Positions 1 to 5,326 of a stretch of 5,326 nt of DNA are shown here, piece after piece; position 1 is the first letter of the stretch, and each line of letters starts with the position of its first letter. Under the pieces are notes generated by a model. It had not been told where the DNA came from and made no database searches. It worked only from the letters and a program-made list of their open reading frames with translations. Origin of the DNA: an uncultured Bacteroidales bacterium (GTDB lineage: Bacteria > Bacteroidota > Bacteroidia > Bacteroidales > P3); assembly GCA_947176325.1 (NCBI GenBank), contig CAMWQD010000097.1, forward strand, positions 1 to 5,326. The letters run 5' to 3'. The position numbers were made by a program, and so were the translations under genes.

Positions 1-40
1 TGTTAAAAAAAGTTAATTTTAACAATCATTAACTTAATTT
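1..40. repeat. AT-rich patch with overlapping GTTAA inverted repeats upstream of dprA
   Basis: The first 40 bases are almost all A/T. They contain several mutually complementary arms: TGTTAAAA (1-8) with TTTTAACA (17-24), GTTAA (12-16) with TTAAC (19-23), and GTTAAT (12-17) with ATTAAC (28-33). The patch ends just before the -33 box of the proposed dprA promoter, so it could act as an UP-element-like AT tract or a protein-binding site. It could also be only the AT-rich tail of the intergenic region left of the window. The repeats are seen directly; any function is inferred. Confidence 0.4.
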
Positions 41-41
41 C

Positions 42-73
42 CTTGCCCCGCCCTTCCTGTGCCCCTACTTTTG
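42..73 (+). promoter_or_regulatory. Bacteroidota-type promoter for dprA
   Basis: TACTTTTG at 66-73 matches the Bacteroidota -7 consensus TAnnTTTG exactly. CTTG at 42-45 lies 20 bases upstream, in the right place for the TTTG/TTG -33 box, whose usual spacing is 19-21. The AT-rich tract at 1-40 sits directly upstream. Transcription would start around 76-80, giving dprA a leader of about 20 bases. Confidence 0.6.
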
Positions 74-90
74 CTCCCACTTCAAGCATT

Positions 91-98
91 AGGAAAAA
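91..98 (+). promoter_or_regulatory. Weak ribosome binding site of dprA
   Basis: AGGA at 91-94 followed by four A residues precedes the ATG at 99. The spacing of 4 bases is short. The A-rich context is typical of Bacteroidota starts, where Shine-Dalgarno pairing matters little. It supports ATG 99 as the start. Confidence 0.35.
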
Positions 99-1220
99 AT
101 GACTATCGAACAACTCGCGCTTTCGTTTTTGAAAGGGGTCGGGCTCTTGCGGGCGCATCGGCTGCTGGAGGTTTTCGGGTCGGCGGAGGAAGCTTTCGAA
201 GCCGACGCAACGGCCTGGCATCGTGCGGAAATACAGAAAAGCGTCTGCCAAAACCTTTCCTCTATTAAAAAGGAGGCTTTGGAACGGGCCCGCAAGGAAA
301 TTGAACAATGCGGCAAAAAGAAGATTTGGATTCTGCCCTACGAAGACGAGGCCTACCCTGCCATTCTGAAAAACTGTCTCGACGCGCCTTTAGTGCTCTA
401 TGGCGTGGGGAATCCGCATCTGGATTTCAGCCGGAGCATCGCTATCGTGGGTTCCCGTCACGCTTCCCAATACGGGCGTACCCAAACCCGAAAGACGGTG
501 GAGGAACTGAGAAACTGTCTCCGTTGCACGGTGAGCGGCCTGGCCTTGGGCATCGACACCGAGACGCACCGCAGCAGCCTCGACTACGGCATTCCCACCG
601 TGGCGGTGCTGGGGAACAGTTTAGACACCATATACCCCGAGAGCAACCGCGATTTGGCGCGGCAAATTGTGGAGAACGGCGGGGCGGTGATTTCGGAAAT
701 GCCTTTGTTCACGCCCACCACCACAGGCGTTTTTCCCCGCCGCAACCGCATCATTGCGGGTCTGTCGCAAGCCACCATCCTGGCCGAATCGGCCTTGAAC
801 GGCGGAGCCATGCACACGGCCAACGCCGCCGTGTCGTATCAACGCCTGCTCTTTGCGGTGCCGGGGCGCAACGACAGCTATTATTCGCAAGGTTGCAACC
901 TTCTCATTGCCATAGGAAAGGCGCAGTTGCTCTGCGACAGCGCGCACATCAAGACGGCCTTGGGCTGGGAACAGGCCGAAACCGCCTGCATGCCTCACGA
1001 AAAAACCAAGCGTAGCGGAACCGTTTGCAACAGAAAGAAACTTGCAAACCTCAACCACGAGAAAATCATGCGGATTTTGGACATAGAAAACCCTGCGGGC
1101 TGGGAACTGCTTCTGAACAAGAGCGGGCAGAGTCCGCAAACCCTCTCCTCCTCTATCTTGGAAATGGAAATTGCCGGTTTGATACGCGCTCTCCCCGGCA
1201 ATTTCTACGAAAAAGTATAA
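99..1220 (+). CDS. dprA: DNA-processing protein DprA (Smf)
   Basis: This 373-residue protein is DprA, a cytoplasmic single-strand DNA binding protein that, in studied relatives, loads RecA on incoming DNA during natural transformation. The Rossmann-like core spans about residues 75-285. Signature motifs in order are IVGSR (116-120), SGLALGID (146-153), AVLGNSLDTIYPESN (169-183), ISEMP (198-202), FPRRNRIIAGLS (212-223), the NGGAMHTA loop (234-241), FAVPGR (252-257) and QGCNLLI (264-270). A helix-rich N-terminus (1-70) keeps one helix-hairpin-helix-like GVG (14-16). The usual second GIG hairpin is not visible near 40-50. Residues about 315-370 look like the C-terminal winged-helix domain. Length is normal for Bacteroidota DprA. 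The start ATG 99 has an AGGA and a good promoter upstream. It is monocistronic here and converges on elbB. Identity is secure; a role in transformation in this organism is inferred. Confidence 0.95.
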   Translation: MTIEQLALSFLKGVGLLRAHRLLEVFGSAEEAFEADATAWHRAEIQKSVCQNLSSIKKEALERARKEIEQCGKKKIWILPYEDEAYPAILKNCLDAPLVLYGVGNPHLDFSRSIAIVGSRHASQYGRTQTRKTVEELRNCLRCTVSGLALGIDTETHRSSLDYGIPTVAVLGNSLDTIYPESNRDLARQIVENGGAVISEMPLFTPTTTGVFPRRNRIIAGLSQATILAESALNGGAMHTANAAVSYQRLLFAVPGRNDSYYSQGCNLLIAIGKAQLLCDSAHIKTALGWEQAETACMPHEKTKRSGTVCNRKKLANLNHEKIMRILDIENPAGWELLLNKSGQSPQTLSSSILEMEIAGLIRALPGNFYEKV

Positions 1221-1236
1221 GCGTCAAGCGCTACTT
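1210..1236 (-). terminator. Weak hairpin terminator candidate for the trxB-elbB end of the operon
   Basis: On the minus strand AAGTAGCG (1236-1229) pairs with CGCT plus ACTT (1223-1220 and 1216-1213) across a 5-base loop, with a 3-base bulge (1219-1217). A run of five T follows and overlaps the stem (1214-1210). It covers the elbB stop codon and the 10-base gap to the dprA stop. On the plus strand no T run follows, so it would not end dprA transcripts. The bulge and short T run make it weak. Confidence 0.3.
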
Positions 1237-1875
1237 CAACATCTCGCCCACCAAGTTGCGGCAACAGGCCGCCACCGTGGCGATGGTGGCATCGGGCAAC
1301 ATATAGCAAGGCGTGGTGAACACGTTGTTCTTCGCATCGTGCACCACCTCGGGGCCAAACACATTCTTGGGTTCGGCGCCCATTTGGCGCAAGGCTTCGT
1401 TGGTGGCTTCGTCGTGCCCCACCGTCACCTGCACGCCCGCAATGAGCTTGCCCAGAATCACCGGCGCAATGCACATCGCCGCAAGGGGTTTGCCCGCCTT
1501 ACGGGTTTCGTTCACAACACGTTCCACTTCGGCATCCACCGTCATGCCCGCCCCGTCGAAAGCAAAGGTGCAGAGATTCTTGGCCGCGCCGAAACCTCCG
1601 GGAAAAATCAATCCGTCGTAGTTCTCCGCCTTGTATTCGGACAACGGACGGGCCTTGCCCCTCGCGATACGGGCCGACTCGGTAAGCACGTTGCGGCTTT
1701 CCTTGGCCGGTTCGCCCTTGAGGTGATCCACCACATGGAACTGCGGTTTGTCGGGCGCAAAAACCTCATATCGGCAGCCGGCTTCATCCAAAGCCAGCAT
1801 CGTCATCATGGCTTCTCCGATTTCGCTTCCGTCGTATACGCCGCAACCGGAAAGCACTATGGCAAAACACTTCAT
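1231..1875 (-). CDS. elbB: ElbB, DJ-1/PfpI-family glyoxalase-like protein
   Basis: The 214-residue protein matches E. coli ElbB (217 residues) along its length as I remember that sequence. Shared blocks are SGCGVYDGSE (9-18), FAPDK (39-43), the SRNVL/ARIARG region (about 60-72), PGGFGAAKN (92-100), the nucleophile elbow AMCIAP with Cys135, and TTPCYML (187-193). ElbB belongs to the DJ-1/PfpI superfamily of class I glutamine amidotransferase-like folds. The E. coli protein has reported weak glyoxalase III activity and was linked by name to isoprenoid synthesis; its true cellular role is unsettled. The frame can open at TTG 1881, but ATG 1875 is preferred because it gives the MK-hydrophobic beginning seen in relatives. 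It starts 8 bases after the trxB stop, with no Shine-Dalgarno sequence, and is the last gene of the minus-strand row. It is cytoplasmic, with no signal peptide. Confidence 0.93.
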   Translation of the reverse strand: MKCFAIVLSGCGVYDGSEIGEAMMTMLALDEAGCRYEVFAPDKPQFHVVDHLKGEPAKESRNVLTESARIARGKARPLSEYKAENYDGLIFPGGFGAAKNLCTFAFDGAGMTVDAEVERVVNETRKAGKPLAAMCIAPVILGKLIAGVQVTVGHDEATNEALRQMGAEPKNVFGPEVVHDAKNNVFTTPCYMLPDATIATVAACCRNLVGEMLK

Positions 1876-1883
1876 GGGCAAGA

Positions 1884-2819
1884 CTATTTTTCGTTACGGT
1901 CTGCCAGGAAACGCTCGGCTTCGATAGCGGCCATACAGCCGGTACCCGCCGAGGTAATGGCCTGACGGAAATGCAAATCCTGCACGTCGCCGGCGGCAAA
2001 GACGCCTTCCACCGAAGTCTGCGTGGTGCCGGGCTTGGTCTTGATATGCCCCGTTTCGTGCAGTTCGAGCTGACCTTTCACCAAGGCCGTGTTGGGCGTG
2101 TGTCCGATAGCCACGAAGAAGCCCGTGATGTCGAGTTTCTTTTCCTCGCCCGTTTGCGAATGGGTCAGGATAACGCCATTCACTCCGTCTTCATCCCCCA
2201 CGATTTCCTTGGGCTTGTGCAGCCACACCACCTCTATCTTGGGATTCGACAGCACCCTGTCCTGCATGGCTTTGGAGGCCCGCAGCACATCGCGGCGAAC
2301 AATCAGATACACTTTGTTGCAAAGGCCGGCCAAATAGCAGGCTTCCTCACAAGCGGTGTCGCCTCCGCCCACAACCGCCACGTCCTGCCCCTTGTAGAAG
2401 AAGCCGTCGCAGGTGGCGCAAGCCGAAACCCCCATTCCGTTGTATTTCTTCTCCGATTCCAGTCCCAACCAGTTCGCCGAAGCGCCGGTAGCCACAATCA
2501 CGGTATTGGCCATGATTTCCTTGCCGTCGTCGGCCACCACCTTGAACGGACGCTTGGAGAAATCCACGCTCGCAATCATGCCGGGCCGCACATCGGTCTT
2601 GAAGCGCAAGGCCTGTTGACGCAAATCCTGCATCAAATCGGGGCCCTTGCGTCCCTCGGGATAACCGGGAAAGTTCTCCACTTCGGTGGTAATCGTAAGC
2701 TGCCCGCCGGGTTGCATGCCTTCGTACAACACAGGCTTGAGGTCGGCACGGGCCGCATAAATGGCGGCGGTGAAACCGGCAGGGCCGGAACCGATAATCA
2801 AACACTTTACATTTTCCAT
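1884..2819 (-). CDS. trxB: Thioredoxin-disulfide reductase TrxB
   Basis: This 311-residue flavoprotein reduces oxidised thioredoxin with NADPH in the cytoplasm. The FAD-binding GSGPAG motif is at 10-15, followed by EGMQPGGQL (33-41) and ENFPGYPEG (48-56). ATG (110-112) closes the first FAD segment. The redox-active pair is CATC (Cys134, Cys137), the low-molecular-weight TrxR signature. The NADPH domain shows GGGDTA (151-156) and the arginines expected to contact the NADP 2'-phosphate in VRRDVLRAS (174-182). The second FAD motif is AAGDVQD (275-281), then RQAITSAGTG (285-294). Length is normal for the family. ATG 2819 is the start; MENVKCLIIGSGPAG is the usual Bacteroidota N-terminus. It follows the LysE-family gene by 20 AT-rich bases with no promoter visible and precedes elbB by 8 bases. 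No thioredoxin gene is in the window. Confidence 0.96.
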   Translation of the reverse strand: MENVKCLIIGSGPAGFTAAIYAARADLKPVLYEGMQPGGQLTITTEVENFPGYPEGRKGPDLMQDLRQQALRFKTDVRPGMIASVDFSKRPFKVVADDGKEIMANTVIVATGASANWLGLESEKKYNGMGVSACATCDGFFYKGQDVAVVGGGDTACEEACYLAGLCNKVYLIVRRDVLRASKAMQDRVLSNPKIEVVWLHKPKEIVGDEDGVNGVILTHSQTGEEKKLDITGFFVAIGHTPNTALVKGQLELHETGHIKTKPGTTQTSVEGVFAAGDVQDLHFRQAITSAGTGCMAAIEAERFLADRNEK

Positions 2820-2839
2820 GTTCTATGATTTTAAATTGT

Positions 2840-3544
2840 TTATAATCCCAATGTTTCCTGCACGGCTCCCACGCCCATGCAAGGCACGAAAGTGGTGAGG
2901 ATAAGATAGGCACCGAACAGCATCAGCACCACGCCCACCACCTTGTTGATGCCCGACACCACCTTCTCGTTGATGATTTTCTTGAGACGGGCGGCCACAA
3001 AACTCTTCAGGCAGTCTATCGAAAACACCGTGCCGAGCATCACGGCGAAAAACAGAAACACGCGGTAGCGCACCACATGCCCCGTCGCATCGGTATACTG
3101 CGCCAAAATGGAGCCCACCAGCACGAACCAGAACAACCACACCGAGGGATTGGCCAGATTCATCCCGAAGCCTTTTCCCAAATCCTGCCAATAGGCAGGC
3201 CATTGCTGCGTCACCTGATCGGCCTGACGGGCCTTGTCGGAGGATATGCCCTGCAAAACCACCTTCCGGCGGAACGTATAAAACCCGATAAGCACCAGCA
3301 GGCCACCGCCCGCCACACCTATCACCTTGCTCACCGAAGGATTGTTGAACAACTGCGAGGCACCCAAAATACACAGGGTCACCAAAAACGCATCACTCAA
3401 AAACACCCCGAGAGCAAAACGCACGGCACAACGGAACCCTCTGTCCAAACTGGTCTGCAGAAGCATGAAGAACGCCGGCCCCAACAACATACTCAATGTC
3501 AATCCGGCTACAAACGACTCTATGACAATACGCAAAATCACCAT
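2840..3544 (-). CDS. LysE/RhtB-family amino acid or metabolite exporter
   Basis: This 234-residue inner-membrane protein belongs to the LysE superfamily, which exports amino acids and related small molecules using the proton gradient. Six hydrophobic segments lie at roughly 5-28, 40-63, 73-92, 133-150, 160-182 and 201-221. The family's early LGPAFFMLLQ motif (21-30) sits in helix 1, and the NPSVWLFWF motif (132-140) opens the second half. A hydrophilic cytoplasmic loop (about 92-128), rich in Lys, Gln and Asp, links the halves. Length is slightly above the common 200-215 residues. ATG 3544 begins only 4 bases after the GH3 stop codon, so the two are almost surely co-transcribed and perhaps translationally coupled. 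Substrate cannot be told from sequence; the GH3 neighbour suggests an acyl-amino acid or amino acid. Family assignment is firm, substrate unknown. Confidence 0.85.
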   Translation of the reverse strand: MVILRIVIESFVAGLTLSMLLGPAFFMLLQTSLDRGFRCAVRFALGVFLSDAFLVTLCILGASQLFNNPSVSKVIGVAGGGLLVLIGFYTFRRKVVLQGISSDKARQADQVTQQWPAYWQDLGKGFGMNLANPSVWLFWFVLVGSILAQYTDATGHVVRYRVFLFFAVMLGTVFSIDCLKSFVAARLKKIINEKVVSGINKVVGVVLMLFGAYLILTTFVPCMGVGAVQETLGL

Positions 3545-3548
3545 CGGC

Positions 3549-5135
3549 TCAAGCTTTCACCGTTTTCAAATACTCCAACCATTCGTCCGCCTTGGCGCCT
3601 TTCAGCACACGGGGAAACTTATTCTGCGAGCCTTCCTTGCCCTGCTTGCGCATATAGTCGTAGAAAACCTGCAACGGCAGCACCTCCACCCTCACGTCGC
3701 GGATAGCCTCGAGCCGCTCCACCCGATAGTCGTCGTTGAGTTCCTTGAGATAAGCGTCTATCCTTTCGGTGGCCTCCGCCGCATCGAGGGGCTGGTCGCA
3801 GCCTATGAACCAACGGTGTCCGAACATACCGTTGCTCTTGACGCCCAACACCGTGTATTCCAAGATGCCCACGCCCTTCTCCTCGCCCAGCATCTGCACG
3901 GCGCGGTTCATATTGTCTACCGAAAGATGCTCTCCGCAAAGACTCAGAAACGATTTGGTGCGCCCCGTGATAAGGATTTCGTTGCGTTCACGGTTCACCA
4001 AGCGCACGGTGTCGCCGATAAGATAGCGCCACGCCCCCGAGCAGGTCGAAATCAGCACGGCATATTCCTTGCCCTCTTCGATTTGGTCGATGAACAAGGT
4101 TTCGGGATGGGCGACGATGCAGCCGTCCTCGTCGAAATTCTTGTCGGTAAAAGGCACGAATTCAAAGAAAATGCTGTTGTCGAGCACCAATTCCATAGGC
4201 GAATCGGGGCGGCTCTGATAGGCCAGGAAGCCCTCCGAGGCCAAATAGGTTTCCATATAGGCCAACGGATGAGCCAAAAGCTTCTCGAAACTTTGCTTAT
4301 AGGGCTCGAACGCCACGCCTCCGTGCACGAAAATGGCGAGGTTGGGCCAAATGTCGTGAATCGTGGTGAGATGATAGCGTTCTATGATTTTCTGAAAGAG
4401 AATCTGAAACCATGCGGGAACCCCCACTATGGCGGCAATGTCCCATTCGGGCGCTTTCTGCACAATTTCCTCTATCTTTTTCTGCCAGTCGCGTTCCTTG
4501 GAGATATGCCGTCCCGGTTTGTAGAAACGTTCCTCGAACCAAAGGGGCAGATTGCCCGTGGTGATGCCCGAAAGGTCGCCGGCATAGTAGATGCCGTTAT
4601 ATTGCAGCTGTGTGCTTCCTCCCAACATCAGGGCCTGCTTTTGGAAAAGGGTCTCGGGAAAGTCGTAGCGTCCCAACGAGAACAACTGCCGCATGCTGGT
4701 CTTGCGGATGGCCTTGATCATGTCGCCCGTCACGGGAATATACTTGCTCGAAGCCCCCGAGGTGCCCGACGAAAGGGCGAAGTATTTTATCTTGCCCGGC
4801 CATGCCACAAAGGTCTCGCCGGCCAGACAGCGATACCACCATTCGCGGTACATCTTGTCGTAGTCGTACACGGGCACGGTGGCGGCGAATTTTTCGCGAA
4901 TCTGATTGCTGTTGAGTATCTTGTTGAAATTGTATCGGGTGCCGAAAGCCGTGTCGGAAGCGCGGACAAGGAGTTTCTTCAACACGCGGTTCTGCGCCGT
5001 CACGGGGTCGGTCACTTTAAAAACATGCAGACGGGGCGCCTTTTCGGCCTTGAATTCCACCGCCGCCTTAAGAATGGAGCCCACAACCGGTTTGCGGGAT
5101 GTCTTGCGGGTTTCTTTATCTATGTCTTTACGCAT
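3549..5135 (-). CDS. GH3-family acyl-adenylating (acyl acid amido synthetase-like) protein
   Basis: The 528-residue protein belongs to the GH3 branch of the adenylate-forming (ANL) superfamily, annotated in bacteria as 'GH3 auxin-responsive promoter family'. Plant members (JAR1, IAA-amido synthetases) activate a carboxylic acid with ATP and transfer it to an amino acid. Bacterial members are common in Bacteroidota and mostly uncharacterised. Numbered from ATG 5135, visible motifs are the P-loop-like SSGTSG (122-127), YLASEG (297-302, YASSEG-like), RYLIGDTV (370-377, equivalent to YRxGD), TGRTKSFLSLCGEHLS (390-405), and a late QNKFPRV (504-510) whose Lys506 is a likely adenylation lysine. Length is normal and the frame is intact. 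A Lys/Arg-rich tail (about 2-17) precedes the first helix. TTG 5144 is also in frame, but it lies inside the proposed -7 promoter box, so ATG 5135 is preferred. It heads the minus-strand operon; substrate unknown. Confidence 0.88.
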   Translation of the reverse strand: MRKDIDKETRKTSRKPVVGSILKAAVEFKAEKAPRLHVFKVTDPVTAQNRVLKKLLVRASDTAFGTRYNFNKILNSNQIREKFAATVPVYDYDKMYREWWYRCLAGETFVAWPGKIKYFALSSGTSGASSKYIPVTGDMIKAIRKTSMRQLFSLGRYDFPETLFQKQALMLGGSTQLQYNGIYYAGDLSGITTGNLPLWFEERFYKPGRHISKERDWQKKIEEIVQKAPEWDIAAIVGVPAWFQILFQKIIERYHLTTIHDIWPNLAIFVHGGVAFEPYKQSFEKLLAHPLAYMETYLASEGFLAYQSRPDSPMELVLDNSIFFEFVPFTDKNFDEDGCIVAHPETLFIDQIEEGKEYAVLISTCSGAWRYLIGDTVRLVNRERNEILITGRTKSFLSLCGEHLSVDNMNRAVQMLGEEKGVGILEYTVLGVKSNGMFGHRWFIGCDQPLDAAEATERIDAYLKELNDDYRVERLEAIRDVRVEVLPLQVFYDYMRKQGKEGSQNKFPRVLKGAKADEWLEYLKTVKA

Positions 5136-5141
5136 AACGTT

Positions 5142-5149
5142 CAAAGGTA
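5142..5149 (-). promoter_or_regulatory. Bacteroidota -7 box candidate for the GH3-LysE-trxB-elbB operon
   Basis: On the minus strand TACCTTTG (5149 to 5142) matches TAnnTTTG exactly. I find no TTTG or TTG at the expected 19-21 bases upstream, so the promoter would be weak or activator-dependent. The box lies only 6 bases before ATG 5135, so the transcript would have almost no leader. The next TAnnTTTG-like match could not be found in the gaps between the downstream genes, which supports this as the operon's main start. Confidence 0.4.
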
Positions 5150-5183
5150 TATTATCGCACTATTGTGCAGTCTGCGAATATAC
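5147..5183. promoter_or_regulatory. Imperfect inverted repeat over the GH3 promoter (operator candidate)
   Basis: On the plus strand GTATATTATCGCA (5147-5159) faces TGCGAATATAC (5173-5183). The arms match at 11 positions, with two extra bases (AT) in the left arm. Inside lies a second perfect hairpin, GCAC-TATT-GTGC (5157-5168). The left arm overlaps the proposed -7 box, so a protein bound here could block or help RNA polymerase. Dyad symmetry is seen directly; regulator binding is inferred. Confidence 0.4.
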
Positions 5184-5236
5184 GAAGAAGCCGAGAGAAA
5201 AGCCAAATTTTCCGAGAGACCGGGAACGAGCGGATA

Positions 5237-5262
5237 ACAAAAAAGCCACTCGAAAGTGGCTT
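5237..5262 (-). terminator. Intrinsic terminator behind tRNA-Val
   Basis: On the minus strand AAGCCACT (5262-5255) and AGTGGCTT (5250-5243) form a perfect 8-bp stem capped by a TTCG tetraloop (5254-5251). TTTT follows (5242-5239), giving six T in a row with the stem end. It starts 10 bases after the tRNA 3' end and separates the tRNA transcript from the GH3 operon promoter. Confidence 0.85.
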
Positions 5263-5272
5263 GGATTTCTTG

Positions 5273-5326
5273 TGGGAGCTGAGGGATTCGAACCCCCGAC
5301 CCTCTGCTTGTAAGGCAGACGCTCTG
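5273..5326 (-). tRNA. tRNA-Val(TAC), 3' part, cut by the window edge
   Basis: Reading the minus strand, the window keeps the end of the D arm, the anticodon arm, the T arm and the 3' acceptor strand. The anticodon stem TCTGC/GCAGA (5319-5315 and 5307-5303) closes the 7-base loop CTTACAA, giving anticodon TAC (5312-5310), which reads valine GTA codons. The variable loop is GGGTC. The T arm has stems GGGGG/CCCTC and loop TTCGAAT. The acceptor strand AGCTCCC (5280-5274) is followed by discriminator A (5273). CCA is not encoded, since the next bases are CAA, so it must be added after transcription. The 5' half (acceptor, most of the D arm) lies beyond position 5326. The antisense strand cannot be the gene because its T loop would lack the conserved GTTC order. 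Confidence 0.93.

Noticed and set aside
1876..1881. TTG 1881 as the elbB start
   Set aside because: It adds only two residues, lies 3 bases after the trxB stop, and the ATG at 1875 gives the family's usual N-terminus.
1971..2828. A 285-residue open frame on the plus strand opposite trxB
   Set aside because: It is the exact antisense of trxB, with no promoter, start context or recognisable domain. The same holds for the plus-strand frame at 1339-1965 opposite elbB and the minus-strand frame at 621-1139 opposite dprA.
5147..5183. The inverted repeat as a second terminator after tRNA-Val
   Set aside because: The stem is interrupted by two extra bases, has an AT-rich outer end and is not followed by a T run on the minus strand. 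A better terminator already lies at 5237-5262.
3327..5237. A 636-residue open frame on the plus strand opposite the GH3 and LysE-family genes
   Set aside because: It is wholly antisense to two well-recognised proteins. Its translation is His/Arg-rich and low in family-like motifs, as expected of the opposite strand of GC-rich codons.
4906..5313. A 135-residue plus-strand frame ending in GAEGFEPPTLCL
   Set aside because: That tail is the well-known artefact of translating the antisense of a tRNA T and anticodon arm. The rest is antisense to GH3 and its control region.
5273..5326. Possible phage or island attachment site at the tRNA 3' end
   Set aside because: No integrase, no second copy of the tRNA tail and no accessory genes are in the window, so there is nothing to support an insertion.

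Overview
The window looks like a stretch of Bacteroidales (phylum Bacteroidota) chromosome. Three things point there. The DprA, TrxB and GH3 proteins read like Bacteroidales versions of those families. Two promoter-like sites match the phylum-specific consensus (TAnnTTTG -7 box, with a TTG-type -33 box in one case). Most starts lack a strong Shine-Dalgarno sequence. The coding DNA is moderately GC-rich, and this produces many long antisense open frames, which I discounted. I cannot name a genus. There is no transposon, CRISPR array, phage gene or broken gene here.

Layout. Positions 1-98 hold an AT-rich patch full of GTTAA inverted repeats, then a good Bacteroidota promoter, then the start of dprA (99-1220, + strand). 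Everything after dprA is on the minus strand. Read in the direction of transcription, it begins with the 3' part of a tRNA-Val(TAC) cut by the window's right edge, with its intrinsic terminator right behind it. Next comes a short control region (about 5136-5183) with a -7-like box overlapped by an inverted repeat. A tight four-gene row follows: a GH3-family acyl-adenylating enzyme, a LysE/RhtB-family exporter, thioredoxin reductase (trxB) and the DJ-1/PfpI-family protein ElbB. The gaps between them are 4, 20 and 8 bases, with no internal promoter or terminator that I can see, so they are probably co-transcribed. elbB converges on dprA with only 10 bases between the stop codons, where a weak hairpin may end the minus-strand transcript.

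Function. dprA belongs to DNA uptake and recombination. trxB and elbB fit thiol redox and carbonyl/glyoxal housekeeping. The least understood part is the GH3 enzyme beside the LysE-type exporter. GH3 enzymes in plants join acyl acids to amino acids, while LysE-family proteins export amino acids and related small molecules. The 4-base spacing suggests a make-and-export pair, but this is inference; the substrate cannot be read from the sequence. Apart from this pairing and its promoter architecture the window is ordinary, and I do not see a clearly new multi-gene system.
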